NCBI RefSeq assembly: GCF_030316765.1
Contig: NZ_JASZYT010000001.1
Location: 868,001 to 932,000, forward strand
Length of the DNA: 64,000 nucleotides
Source: Variovorax saccharolyticus
GTDB taxonomy: Bacteria > Pseudomonadota > Gammaproteobacteria > Burkholderiales > Burkholderiaceae_C
Direction of reading: 5' to 3'
Positions 51,347 to 60,152 of the stretch are shown here, piece by piece. A program made the position numbers and the translations under genes. The first letter of the stretch is position 1, and every line of letters starts with the position of its first letter. The notes under the pieces were generated by a model. The model was given only the letters and a program-made list of their open reading frames with translations. It did no database searches and had not been told where the DNA came from.

Positions 51347-51519
51347 GTCTGCGAGTGTGAGCCGGACCCGCATCCTGAACCAGGGTTCAGGTGGGCGAGG
51401 TCAGCAAGGCTTCGGGTTCATCTGACGCGAGATGATCACACCTGCCAGGCGATATTCCAAGCCCCGCTCCGTAGAGCATTGGTACAAGGAAATATAGAGT
51501 CCGGCCTCGCACCGCAGAC
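51347..51519 (-). ncRNA. ssrS: 6S RNA (ssrS)
   Basis: About 173 nt, downstream of zapA as in other proteobacteria. The closing stem pairs GTCTGCG/CGCAGAC and GCCGGAC/GTCCGGC at the two ends. The central part contains the typical CACCTGAACCCTGGTTCAGG hairpin of the 3' half and the CTCTATATTTCC / CTACGGAGCGG segments that resemble the E. coli central bulge. A TAAAAT -10 box lies at 51527-51532. 6S RNA sequesters the housekeeping RNA polymerase in stationary phase. Ends are approximate. Confidence 0.85.
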
Positions 51520-51559
51520 GAAGCGTATTTTACGCCCGCCGCCGGCCTTGCGGCCAATG

Positions 51560-51883
51560 TCAGAGCAAATGTCCGTCGCCGGCGAGGGCCTGGTCGAGGC
51601 GCTGGACGAGTTGGGCGCAACGGGCGTCGTCCTCGGTGGCGTCGGTCGCCGGTGCCGATGGGGGGGCGGGCGCCGGTTCGGCTTCGCGCTGCACCAGGTC
51701 GAAAGCCAGGTTCAGCGAGGCCAGGACGGCGATGCGGTCGCGCGCCTTGACCTTGCCGGCATCGCGGATCTTGCACATCGCGGCATCGACGCGTTCGACC
51801 GCTTCGCGCAGTTGCGCTTCGCCGCCTTCGGGGCAGCCGAGCAGGTAGCTCTGGCCCATGATCTGGACTTCGATTTGTTTCAT
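51560..51883 (-). CDS. zapA: Cell division protein ZapA
   Basis: FtsZ-ring stabiliser, 107 aa. Typical start MKQIEVQIMGQSYLLGCPEGGEAQLREAVERVD, then a helical segment AALASLNLAFDLVQ-like dimerising region and a Pro/Ala linker. It is translated directly after the small coiled-coil gene (start/stop overlap) and followed by the 6S RNA gene. Confidence 0.92.
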   Translation of the reverse strand: MKQIEVQIMGQSYLLGCPEGGEAQLREAVERVDAAMCKIRDAGKVKARDRIAVLASLNLAFDLVQREAEPAPAPPSAPATDATEDDARCAQLVQRLDQALAGDGHLL

Positions 51884-52107
51884 CAGGGAGCGCTGGCGTC
51901 TTGGCCGGGATCGGCGGGCAGTTGGTCGAGCAGGGCGTCGAGCCGCGTGCGCGCCGCGGCAAGCCGCGATTTGAGGGTGTCGCGTTCGCGCGTGAGCGCG
52001 TCGACCTGGTCCTGGAGAAGCGCATTGGTGCGCTGTACTTCCTCATGGCGCACGAGCAGGCGTTCGACGCGCTCGGCGATCTGGTCAATACGGCTCGGTG
52101 CAGGCAT
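51883..52107 (-). CDS. Small coiled-coil protein upstream of zapA (ZapB-like position)
   Basis: A 74-aa protein with an almost continuous coiled coil (VERLLVRHEEVQRTNALLQDQ, DALTRERDTLKSRLAAAR) and a short C-terminal tail. Similar genes precede zapA in many betaproteobacteria and are often annotated as cell division protein ZapB-like. Its stop and the zapA ATG overlap. Function inferred from context. Confidence 0.7.
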   Translation of the reverse strand: MPAPSRIDQIAERVERLLVRHEEVQRTNALLQDQVDALTRERDTLKSRLAAARTRLDALLDQLPADPGQDASAP

Positions 52108-52495
52108 GGAGGGCGATTGTAGTTACCGGCGCCGGCGCGTTTGCCGCCCAGCGCGCAAGGCATATGCCAACAAACCCTACAATTCCGCGCGTTGGTGCTC
52201 GCGCCGCGGTTCACGCGTCGCAGTTCAACGGGAAGCAGGAGGCAAAGCCCATCGGGTCGAGCCAGCCTGCGCTGCCCCCGCAACGGTCAAGCAGCCGGCA
52301 TCCTCGGATGCCGCCCTCGTCAATCAGCCACTGGGCGCCCTGAAACAGGCGCCTGGGAAGGCGGCGAGGGTCGCGCTGCCAGCCCGGATACCGGCCAACG
52401 AGGCGGCCGCCGCATGGCTTGAAGCATGACGGTGGCCATGGCGTCCATGCGCCGGCGGGGAAGCCGGCAAAGGGCAGTTATCTTTTGTCGCTCCC
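52108..52495. other. 388-bp leader region of the B12 operon
   Basis: Divergent gap between the zapA pair and btuB. It holds a TACAAT -10 box at 52179-52184, the cobalamin riboswitch at about 52190-52402 and a downstream hairpin GCCGGC-GGGGAA-GCCGGC at 52451-52468 that may belong to the expression platform. No coding region is supported. Confidence 0.7.
52190..52402 (+). promoter_or_regulatory. Cobalamin riboswitch
   Basis: RNA aptamer for adenosyl- or methylcobalamin controlling the downstream B12 operon. Landmarks in order: TTGGTGCT at the 5' side, GGGAAGCAGG, the conserved core GCTGCCCCCGCAACGGT, the B12 box AGCCACTGGG ... CCTGGGAAGGC, and the closing GCCAGCCCGGATACCGGCC. The spacing fits a complete class. 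High B12 would lower expression of btuB and the genes behind it. Ends are approximate. Confidence 0.93.
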
Positions 52496-54394
52496 ATGAA
52501 AATCTGCGCTTCTTCCGCTCCTGCCCACCGCAGCGCTTTACCGTGCCCGCCTGCGCGTGCCCATGCCGTCCCGATGGCGGTCGCCACCCTGATGGCCGGC
52601 CTTGCCGGCCTGCCCACGCTGGCCTCGGCGCAGGAGGCCGCGGCTCCCGCGCTGCCCGAAATGGTGGTGACCGCCACCCGCGTCGCCACGCGTGCCGATG
52701 AACTGGTGTCGGACACGGTGGTGATCGAGCGGGCCCAGATCGAGCAGCAGGCGAGCCGCACCCTGCCCGAGATCCTGGCGCGCATGGCCAACGTGCAGAT
52801 CTCCGCCAACGGCGGGCTGGGCAAGGGCAGCAGCGTGTTCATCCGCGGCGCCGAAGCGCGCCACACGATCTTCCTGATCGATGGCGTGCGCTACAGCTCG
52901 GCGACGCTCGGCACGCCGGTCTGGGAGAACATCCCGGTCGAACTGATCGACCGCATCGAGGTGGTCAAGGGGCCGGCCTCGGCGATCTACGGCAGCGACG
53001 GTGTCGGCGGCGTGGTGCAGATCTTCACGCGCAAGGCGGCACCGGGCGAGACCGTGTTCAACCCGCGGGCCTCGACCACCATCGGCAGCGACCAGTACAA
53101 GCAGATCACCGGCGGCTTCAGCGGTGCTGCGGGCGCCGCGACCTATTCGCTCGACGTCACGCGGACGCTGGTCGACAGCTTCTCGGCGACCAACCGCAAT
53201 GTGCAGTTCGGCAATTTCAATGCCGACCGCGATCCGTTCTCGCAGACCGGTGCCAACGCGTCGCTCGGCTACCAGTTCAATCCGGACTGGAAGGTCGAGG
53301 CCGGCATGCTGTATGCCGATGGCCTGAACCACTACGACGACGGCCCGGGGCGCGACACCCGCGGCATCCTCAGGACCCAGAACGGCTATCTGGGCGTCAA
53401 TGGCCGCGTGCTGTCCAACTGGACCACGCAGCTGCGCTACGCGCGCAGCGAGGACTACTCGCGTGCGATCGTGGCGGCGCCGTTCAACCTGCCGGGCCTG
53501 TTCGACACGACGCAGGACCAGTACCTCTGGCAGAACGACATCGTGACCCCGATCGGCACCGTGGTGGCCGGTCTCGAGCGGCGCGAGCAGGATGTCAAGA
53601 GCGACACGAAGTACACGGTGACCGACCGCACCATCGACTCCGGCTTCGTCGGCCTGAACGGCAATGCCGGCGCCCACAGCTGGCAGCTCAGCGGGCGGCA
53701 CGACAGCAATTCTCAGTTCGGGGACGCCGACACCTGGTACGCCGGCTACGCCTACCGAATCACGCAGAACTGGCGCGTGAGCCTGTCGCAGGGCACCAGC
53801 TTCGCGGCGCCGTCGTTCAACCAGCTGTACTTCCCGGGCTTCGGCAATCCGGCGCTGCTGCCCGAGGAGGGCAAGAACACCGATGCCAGCATCACCTGGA
53901 CCGAAGGCGCCCACACCGTCAAGCTGGTCGGCTACGACAACAAGATCCAGGGCTTCATCACCAACACCACGCTGCCGCAGAACATCCCCGAGGCGCGCAT
54001 CACCGGCGGCACGCTGAGCTACGACGGCCAGTTCGACGGCCTGGGCCTGCATGCCAGCTACGACTCGCTCGATCCGCGCAACGAGGTCACCGGCAAGCAG
54101 TTGCCGCGCCGGGCGAAGAACCAGACGACGCTGGCGATCGACTACACGACCGGGCCCTGGAAGCTCGGCGCCTCGGCGCTGAGCGTGGGCAGCCGCTTTG
54201 ACGACGCGGCGAACACGCGCACACTGGGCGCCTACACCACGATCGATCTCTATGTGGACTACCGCTTTGCCAAGGACTGGTCGGTGCAGGGCCGCATCAC
54301 CAACCTGACCGATGAACACTACGAGACGGCCTATGGCTACAACCAGGCCGGATTCGGCGCCTACCTGACCTTGCGGTGGCAACCGAAGCAATGA
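52496..54394 (+). CDS. btuB: TonB-dependent cobalamin receptor
   Basis: Outer-membrane vitamin B12 receptor, 632 aa. Signal peptide (ending TLASA), TonB box EMVVTATR, plug domain (LPEILARMANVQI to IEVVKGPASAIYGSDGVGGVVQIFTRK), then a 22-strand-type barrel ending YLTLRWQPKQ with a terminal aromatic/strand. The riboswitch upstream and the cobalamin genes downstream support B12 rather than iron-siderophore specificity. The ribosome site is weak; ATG at 52574 is an alternative start. Confidence 0.92.
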   Translation: MKICASSAPAHRSALPCPPARAHAVPMAVATLMAGLAGLPTLASAQEAAAPALPEMVVTATRVATRADELVSDTVVIERAQIEQQASRTLPEILARMANVQISANGGLGKGSSVFIRGAEARHTIFLIDGVRYSSATLGTPVWENIPVELIDRIEVVKGPASAIYGSDGVGGVVQIFTRKAAPGETVFNPRASTTIGSDQYKQITGGFSGAAGAATYSLDVTRTLVDSFSATNRNVQFGNFNADRDPFSQTGANASLGYQFNPDWKVEAGMLYADGLNHYDDGPGRDTRGILRTQNGYLGVNGRVLSNWTTQLRYARSEDYSRAIVAAPFNLPGLFDTTQDQYLWQNDIVTPIGTVVAGLERREQDVKSDTKYTVTDRTIDSGFVGLNGNAGAHSWQLSGRHDSNSQFGDADTWYAGYAYRITQNWRVSLSQGTSFAAPSFNQLYFPGFGNPALLPEEGKNTDASITWTEGAHTVKLVGYDNKIQGFITNTTLPQNIPEARITGGTLSYDGQFDGLGLHASYDSLDPRNEVTGKQLPRRAKNQTTLAIDYTTGPWKLGASALSVGSRFDDAANTRTLGAYTTIDLYVDYRFAKDWSVQGRITNLTDEHYETAYGYNQAGFGAYLTLRWQPKQ

Positions 54395-54957
54395 GCATCG
54401 CCCGTCGCGAACTGATCCTGGGGGGTCAGAAGAGCGGCAAGTCGCGCCGCGGCGAGCAACTGGCCGCGGCGTGGCTGGCGCGCTCGTCGTCGCACCGCGC
54501 GGTGCTGGTCGCGACCGCGCGGGCCCTGGACGAAGAGATGCTGGCGCGCGTCACCCGCCATCGCGAGGATCGCGCGGCGCGGGTGCCGGCCCTCGCCACG
54601 GTCGAGGAGCCGGTCGCGCTGGCACAGGCGATCCGCGAGCAGGGTGCTGCCGAGACGCTGGTGCTGGTCGATTGCCTGACTTTGTGGCTGACCAACCTGA
54701 TGATGCCTTCGGGCGCGTCGCGCCTGCCGTTGCCGGTCGACCGCGCGGTGGACGAACTGCTGGGCGCGATCGCCGATGCGCCCGGGCCGCTGGTGGTGGT
54801 CGGCAACGAGATCGGCCTCGGCGTCATCCCGCTGGGACGGGAGGTTCGTGCCTTCGTCGACCGGCTGGGCCTGCTGAACCAGCAGGTCGCCGCGGCCTGC
54901 GAGCGGGTCACGCTGATGGCGGCCGGGCTGCCGCTGAGCTTGAAGGACGCTTCATGA
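54391..54957 (+). CDS. cobU: Adenosylcobinamide kinase/guanylyltransferase
   Basis: Bifunctional enzyme that phosphorylates adenosylcobinamide and adds GMP, for nucleotide-loop assembly. 188 aa. P-loop ELILGGQKSGKSRRGEQLA, the guanylylated-His block VTRHREDRAARVPALAT, and VDCLTLWLTNLM and VGNEIGLGVIPLGREVRAF. Starts inside the btuB stop (ATGA). Confidence 0.94.
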   Translation: MSIARRELILGGQKSGKSRRGEQLAAAWLARSSSHRAVLVATARALDEEMLARVTRHREDRAARVPALATVEEPVALAQAIREQGAAETLVLVDCLTLWLTNLMMPSGASRLPLPVDRAVDELLGAIADAPGPLVVVGNEIGLGVIPLGREVRAFVDRLGLLNQQVAAACERVTLMAAGLPLSLKDAS

Positions 54958-55820
54958 AGCTGTTGGCCAGGCTTGCGCTCTGCGCACTGCCGCTGGCGTT
55001 CGCGCTGGCGGCCCAGGCGCTCGTCGTGACCGACGAGCGCGGCGCCGCCGTCGACCTGCCGAAGCCGCCCCAGCGCATCGTGACCCTGCTGCCGTCGCTG
55101 ACCGAATCGGTCTGCGCGCTCGGCGCCTGCGATCGGCTGGTCGGCGTCGACCGCTATTCGAACTGGCCGGCATCGGTGCGCGGACTGCCGCAGGCGGGCG
55201 GCGGCATCGACCCCAATGTCGAGGCCATCGTCGCGCTCAAGCCCGACCTGGTGCTGCTGGCGAAGTCGTCGCGGGTCACAGAGCGGCTCGAGGCGCTCGG
55301 CCTCAAGGTGGTGGTGCTGGAACCGAAGAACCATGCCGACGTCCGGCGCGTGCTGGACGCGCTCGCCAAGGTGCTGGGCGTGGGCGCGGGCGACGCTCAG
55401 ACGGTCTGGCGCGCGATCGACGCCAGCGTGTCGGCGGCGGCGCAGTCGCTGCCTGAAAGCGTGAAGCGCACGCGCGTCTACTTCGAGATCAACAGCGCTC
55501 CCTATGCCGCCGGCGAGGCCTCCTTCATCGGCGAGACGCTGGCGCGGCTGGGCGCCCGGAACATCGTGCCGGCCGCGCTCGGCCCGTTCCCGAAACTCAA
55601 TCCCGAGTTCGTGGTGCGCGCCGATCCCGACCTGATCATGGTCGGCGAACGCAGCGCCCAGGGCCTGGAGCAGCGGCCGGGCTGGAGCCGCATCAAGGCC
55701 GTTCGCGAGGGCCGCATCTGCCGCTTCACGGCCGAGCAATCCGACGTGCTGGTCCGGCCCGGGCCGCGCATGGGCGAGGCGGCGCGCCTGATGGCCGACT
55801 GCCTGCTGGAGCGTCGGTGA
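54954..55820 (+). CDS. btuF: Cobalamin ABC transporter, periplasmic binding protein
   Basis: A 288-aa protein with signal peptide (ending AAQA) and the two-lobe Fe3+-B12 binding fold: RIVTLLPSLTESVCALG, VEAIVALKPDLVLL and GETLARLGARNIVP. It carries B12 from the receptor to the BtuCD pump. ATG overlaps the cobU stop. B12 assignment comes from the operon. Confidence 0.9.
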   Translation: MKLLARLALCALPLAFALAAQALVVTDERGAAVDLPKPPQRIVTLLPSLTESVCALGACDRLVGVDRYSNWPASVRGLPQAGGGIDPNVEAIVALKPDLVLLAKSSRVTERLEALGLKVVVLEPKNHADVRRVLDALAKVLGVGAGDAQTVWRAIDASVSAAAQSLPESVKRTRVYFEINSAPYAAGEASFIGETLARLGARNIVPAALGPFPKLNPEFVVRADPDLIMVGERSAQGLEQRPGWSRIKAVREGRICRFTAEQSDVLVRPGPRMGEAARLMADCLLERR

Positions 55821-56821
55821 AGGGCGAGCATCGTCGCGCGCTGCTGCTGGGCATCGCACTGCTGCTGGCGGCCGCCGCGCTGCTGCTGCTCGGAGCCGGC
55901 ATCGGCAGCACCGGTTTCGAGAACCTGCTGGCGGCGGCCGACGATCCGGTGGCGCTGCAGATCGTGCGCGACATCCGCCTGCCGCGCACGCTCGGCGCCT
56001 GGTTCGCGGGCGCGCTGCTCGGGCTGGCGGGCGCGGTCGCGCAGGGGCTGTTCCGCAATCCGCTGGCCGATCCCTACCTGCTGGGGAGCGCCTCGGGCGC
56101 CTCGCTCGGCGTCGCGCTGGCGCTCTGGCTGTTCGGCCTGTCGCCGACCAGCACCCAATGGGTGGTGCGGCTCGGGCTCACCGGCGCGGCCTTCCTCGGG
56201 GCGGTGCTGGCGGTGCTGCTGACCCTGATGCTTGCGCGCGGCGTGCAGCAGACGCTGCGGCTGCTGCTGGCGGGCGTGATCGTCGGCGTGGTGCTCGGCG
56301 CCGCCAAGGACCTGCTGACCATCGCCTCGACCGACATCCTGCAGGCGATCCAGGGCTTCATGCTCGGCAGCACCGGCCTGGTCGGCTGGAGCGCCTGCGC
56401 GGTGATGGGCGCGCTCGGCGCCGTCTGCCTGCTGCTCGGATGGGCGCTGGCGCCGGTGCTGGACGGCCTTGCGCTCGGCGAGGCGACCGCCGCCAGTCTC
56501 GGGCTGCCGCTCGGCGCGATGCGCGCGGCGCTGGTGGCGGTGCTGGCATTGGCGACCGGCGCCGCCGTGGCGCAGACCGGCCTGATCGCCTTCGTCGGGC
56601 TGGCGGCGCCGCACCTCGTGCGCTCGGCGGTCAAGACCACTCATGCGCGGCTGATCCTGCTGTCGACCGCGATGGGCGGGCTGCTGCTGATGGCGGCCGA
56701 CCTGCTGGCCCGCTGGCTGGTCGCGCCGCAGGAACTGCCGGTCGGCGTGCTGACCGCGGTGCTCGGCGGCACCTATCTGCTGTGGCTGATGCATCGGCGC
56801 AGCGCGCGGGGTGGGCTTTGA
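55817..56821 (+). CDS. btuC: Cobalamin ABC transporter, permease (FecCD family)
   Basis: Inner-membrane permease, 334 aa with about ten helices. Family blocks: RDIRLPRTLGAWFAGALLGLAGAV, NPLADPYLLGSASGASLG, and GLAAPHLVRSAVKTTHARLI. The start is a GTG overlapping the btuF stop (GTGA). Confidence 0.91.
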   Translation: MKGEHRRALLLGIALLLAAAALLLLGAGIGSTGFENLLAAADDPVALQIVRDIRLPRTLGAWFAGALLGLAGAVAQGLFRNPLADPYLLGSASGASLGVALALWLFGLSPTSTQWVVRLGLTGAAFLGAVLAVLLTLMLARGVQQTLRLLLAGVIVGVVLGAAKDLLTIASTDILQAIQGFMLGSTGLVGWSACAVMGALGAVCLLLGWALAPVLDGLALGEATAASLGLPLGAMRAALVAVLALATGAAVAQTGLIAFVGLAAPHLVRSAVKTTHARLILLSTAMGGLLLMAADLLARWLVAPQELPVGVLTAVLGGTYLLWLMHRRSARGGL

Positions 56822-57609
56822 CTTCGCTCGCCGCGCTGGACCCGGCTGCGCTCGAAGCGCGCGGCGTCTCGGCCCGGCTCGGCCTGGCCGAGGTGCTGCA
56901 TGGCATCGACCTGTCGCTGGCGGCCGGGCGCTGGACCAGCATCGTCGGCCCCAACGGGGCGGGCAAGTCGACCTTGCTCAAGGTGCTCGCCGGCCTCTTG
57001 CCGCACGCCGGTGAAGTGCGCGTCGAGGGCCAGCCGCTGAAGGCGCTGCCCGGCCGCGCACGCGCGCGGCGGCTGTCCTGGCTGGGCCAGGGCGGGGCGG
57101 GCGAGGGCAGCGCCGACGATCTGACGGTCTACGACGTCGCGATGCTCGGCCGCCTGCCGCACCAGCGCTGGCTGGCCGCGCCGAGCGAGGCCGATCGCGC
57201 GGCGGTCGAGCGGGCCTTGCGCAGCACCCAGGCCTGGGAGTGGCGCGAGCGGCCGCTCGGCCAGCTGTCGGGCGGCGAGAGGCAGCGGGTGCTGCTGGCG
57301 CGTGCGCTGGCGGTCGAGGCCGAGCTGCTGCTCATGGACGAGCCGCTCGCCAACCTCGATCCGCCGCACCAGGCCGACTGGATGCGGACCGTGCGCGCGT
57401 TGGTGGCCGAGGGCCGGACCGTGGTCAGCGTGCTGCATGAACTCAACGCGGCGCTCGCGGCCGACGCGATGGTCGTGATGGCCGGCGGCCGCGTGCTGCA
57501 CCACGGCGCCTGCGGCGATGCCGCGACGCACCGGGCGCTCGAGACCGTCTTCGACCACCGGGTCGCCCTTCACCACGTGGCCGGCCAGTGGCTGGCCGTG
57601 CCGCACTAG
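56818..57609 (+). CDS. btuD: Cobalamin ABC transporter, ATP-binding protein
   Basis: ATPase of the importer, 263 aa. Walker A IVGPNGAGKSTLLK, signature QLSGGERQRVLLARAL, Walker B LLLMDEPLANLDPPHQ, His-loop SVLHELNAAL. The start is a TTG overlapping the btuC stop (TTGA); the coding sequence of family type begins right after it. Confidence 0.9.
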   Translation: MTSLAALDPAALEARGVSARLGLAEVLHGIDLSLAAGRWTSIVGPNGAGKSTLLKVLAGLLPHAGEVRVEGQPLKALPGRARARRLSWLGQGGAGEGSADDLTVYDVAMLGRLPHQRWLAAPSEADRAAVERALRSTQAWEWRERPLGQLSGGERQRVLLARALAVEAELLLMDEPLANLDPPHQADWMRTVRALVAEGRTVVSVLHELNAALAADAMVVMAGGRVLHHGACGDAATHRALETVFDHRVALHHVAGQWLAVPH

Positions 57610-57625
57610 ATTCATCAGGAGAAGC

Positions 57626-58195
57626 ATGCAGATCGAGACAGCGCCCAGCGAGAAGCCGTACGAGAAGCCGGAGGGCGAGCGCCGCGGCCTCGTGATCGTC
57701 AACACCGGCGACGGCAAGGGCAAGAGCACGGCCGCGTTCGGGCTGGCCCTGCGAGCCCATGGCCGCGGCAAGGCCGTGAAGATCTACCAGTTCATGAAAG
57801 TGCCGTCGGCGCGCTTCGGCGAGCACCGGATGTTCGAGCAGCTCGGCATTCCGATCGAAGGCCTCGGCGACGGCTTCAGCTGGAAGAGCCAGGACCACGA
57901 GCACTCCGCGCAGCTGGCGCGCGATGGCTGGGAGAGGGCGCGCGCAGCGATTCTCTCGGGCGCGCATTTCCTCGTCGTCCTGGACGAGATCACCTACCCG
58001 CTGATCTACGGCTGGCTGCCGCTGGAGGGCGTGCTCGACACGCTTCGCGCGCGGCCGAAGGCGGTCCACGTCGTGCTCACCGGCCGCCGCTGCCCGCCCG
58101 AGATCGTCGAGCTGGCCGATACCGTGACCGAGATGCAGCTGGTCAAGCACGCCTTCAAGGCCGGCATTCCCGCGCAGCGGGGCATCGAGGATTGA
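57626..58195 (+). CDS. cobO: Cob(I)yrinic acid a,c-diamide adenosyltransferase
   Basis: Attaches the 5'-deoxyadenosyl group to corrinoids, 189 aa, CobA/CobO type. P-loop-like NTGDGKGKSTAAFGLALRAHG, then FLVVLDEITYPL and VVLTGRRCPPEIVELADTVTEM. RBS AGGAG precedes the ATG at 57626, 16 bp after btuD. Confidence 0.94.
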   Translation: MQIETAPSEKPYEKPEGERRGLVIVNTGDGKGKSTAAFGLALRAHGRGKAVKIYQFMKVPSARFGEHRMFEQLGIPIEGLGDGFSWKSQDHEHSAQLARDGWERARAAILSGAHFLVVLDEITYPLIYGWLPLEGVLDTLRARPKAVHVVLTGRRCPPEIVELADTVTEMQLVKHAFKAGIPAQRGIED

Positions 58196-59148
58196 TCCCG
58201 ATCGCGGTGCTCTGGCTGGCGCTGGCCATCGACCGGTGGCTCGGCGAGCCGCCGCTGCGCTGGCACCCGGTGGTCTGGATCGGCCGCTACCTGGGTTGGA
58301 TCGGCCAGCGGGTCGCGCCGCCCGCCGGTGCACCGGCGCGCCGGCTCGCGGCCTTCGCCGGCGGCGCGATCGCCTGGTGCGCCGGCGCCGCGCTGGTGCT
58401 GGCTGCGGCCGGCGCGATCGAGGCGGCCGCGAACCGGATGCCGGCCTGGGCGGGCATCCTGCTGGCCGGCATCGTCCTCAAGCCGCTCCTGGCCTGGCGC
58501 ATGCTGCGCGACGAGGTGATGGCGGTCGAGTCGGCGCTGGGCCGCTCGCTCGACGAGGGCCGCGCGCAGCTGGCCCGGCTGGTGAGCCGCGAGGTGTCGT
58601 CGCTCGACGCCGCCGGGGTGCGCGAGAGCGCGATCGAGTCGCTGGCCGAGAATCTCAACGACTCGCTGGTGGCGCCGCTCTTCTGGTTCGTGCTTTTCGG
58701 GCTGCCGGGCGCGGCGCTCTATCGCTTTGCCAACACCGCGGACGCCATGTGGGGCTATCGCGGCGAACGCGGCGGCCGGCAGTGGGAGTGGGCCGGCAAG
58801 TGGGCCGCGCGTGCCGATGACCTGCTGTCGTGGGTTCCCGCCCGCCTGACGGCCTTGCTCCTGCTCTGCGGCTGGCCCGGGCGCGGGCCGGGCGGCGCCG
58901 CGCGGGCGGTGTTTCGCGAAGCCCGCCTGACGCCGTCGCCCAACAGCGGCTGGCCCATGGCCGCGATGGCGCTGCAGCTGGGCGTGCGCCTCGCCAAGCC
59001 CGGCATCTATGTACTCAATGCGCAGGGCCGGACGCCTGCCGCCGCCGACACCGCGCGAGCGGCGCGGCGGGCCGCTCGCGCGGTCCTGCTGGCCGGCCTT
59101 TGCGCAACCGCCGCGTTGGCCGGCCTGACCCCGATGGAACTGCAATGA
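58192..59148 (+). CDS. cbiB: Adenosylcobinamide-phosphate synthase
   Basis: Inner-membrane enzyme joining adenosylcobyric acid with (R)-1-amino-2-propanol phosphate, 318 aa. Motifs GEPPLRWHPVVWIGRYLG, ESLAENLNDSLVAPLFW and the ANTADAMWGYRGERGG segment. The start is a TTG within TTGA at the cobO stop. Confidence 0.92.
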   Translation: MIPIAVLWLALAIDRWLGEPPLRWHPVVWIGRYLGWIGQRVAPPAGAPARRLAAFAGGAIAWCAGAALVLAAAGAIEAAANRMPAWAGILLAGIVLKPLLAWRMLRDEVMAVESALGRSLDEGRAQLARLVSREVSSLDAAGVRESAIESLAENLNDSLVAPLFWFVLFGLPGAALYRFANTADAMWGYRGERGGRQWEWAGKWAARADDLLSWVPARLTALLLLCGWPGRGPGGAARAVFREARLTPSPNSGWPMAAMALQLGVRLAKPGIYVLNAQGRTPAAADTARAARRAARAVLLAGLCATAALAGLTPMELQ

Positions 59149-60149
59149 CAGCCTCCGAAATCTTTGAACTGATGCACGGCGGGCCGGACGCCCAGGGCGC
59201 CGCGCCGCACGACTTCTCGACCAACGGCAACGGCTTCGGACCGTGCCCCGCGGCCCTTCAGGCGCTGCAGCTGGCGGACGCCAGCCGCTATCCCGATCCG
59301 CACTACATGGGCCTGCGCGAGCGGCTGGCGGGTTTTCATCGTGTCGACGCGGGCCGCGTCGTGATCGCCGCCAGCGCCAGCGAATTCATCGGCCGCGTCA
59401 CGGCGGCCGTGTCCCAGGGCGGCGGCGGGCGGGTCCGGCTGCCGCCGCACGGCTACGGCGACTACCTGCGTGCCGCCAAGGCATGGCATTTCCAGGCCGC
59501 GCCGGCCGACGGCCCGGCCGACCTGGTGTGGTGCAGCGAGCCCGACAGCCCGTTGGGCCAGCCGCAGGAGAACCTCGTGCAATGGGTGAGCCAGCTGGGT
59601 TCCGGCGCGACCTGCGTGCTCGATCTGGCCTACGAGCCGCTTCGCCTCGAGGGTGCATCGACCCTGACCGCTGATCAGCGTGACCGCGTCTGGCAGCTCT
59701 GGACCCCCAACAAGGCCATGGGCCTGACGGGCATCCGGGCGGCGTACGCGATCGCCCCGCTGGCCGCACAGGACCTGTGCGCACGCCTCGCGCGGCTGGC
59801 GCCATCCTGGCCCCTGGGCGCGCACGGCGTGGCCCTGCTCGAAGCCTGGACCGGCGAGGCGGCCCAGCAGTGGCTGGCCGCGAGCATCGCCGAGCTCAGG
59901 ATTTGGAAGGCCGAACAGCTCGCGCTGTGCGACAGCCTGGGCTGGCGCTGCCTGCCCAGCGTCGCCAATTTCTTCTGCGCCGAGCCGGACGTGGCCCACA
60001 CGCCGGCGCGCGCCGCCGCGCTCAGGCAGGCAGGCATCAAGCTGCGCGACACGGCATCGTTCGGGCTCCCGGGGCTGCTGCGCCTCGGCGTGCTGCCGCC
60101 GGCCAGCCAGCAGCAGCTCGGGCGCGCCTGGCGTGCCGCGCGCAGCTGA
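59145..60149 (+). CDS. cobC: L-threonine-O-3-phosphate decarboxylase-like aminotransferase
   Basis: PLP-dependent enzyme of the histidinol-phosphate aminotransferase fold, 334 aa, supplying aminopropanol phosphate for the nucleotide loop. FSTNGNGFGPCPAALQAL at the N-terminus, the PLP Lys in WTPNKAMGLTGIRAAY, and the final SFGLPGLLRLGVLPP arginine block. Named CobC here after the Pseudomonas/Rhodobacter usage (Salmonella CobD). ATG overlaps the cbiB stop. Last gene of the operon. Confidence 0.88.
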   Translation: MTASEIFELMHGGPDAQGAAPHDFSTNGNGFGPCPAALQALQLADASRYPDPHYMGLRERLAGFHRVDAGRVVIAASASEFIGRVTAAVSQGGGGRVRLPPHGYGDYLRAAKAWHFQAAPADGPADLVWCSEPDSPLGQPQENLVQWVSQLGSGATCVLDLAYEPLRLEGASTLTADQRDRVWQLWTPNKAMGLTGIRAAYAIAPLAAQDLCARLARLAPSWPLGAHGVALLEAWTGEAAQQWLAASIAELRIWKAEQLALCDSLGWRCLPSVANFFCAEPDVAHTPARAAALRQAGIKLRDTASFGLPGLLRLGVLPPASQQQLGRAWRAARS

Positions 60150-60152
60150 CTC

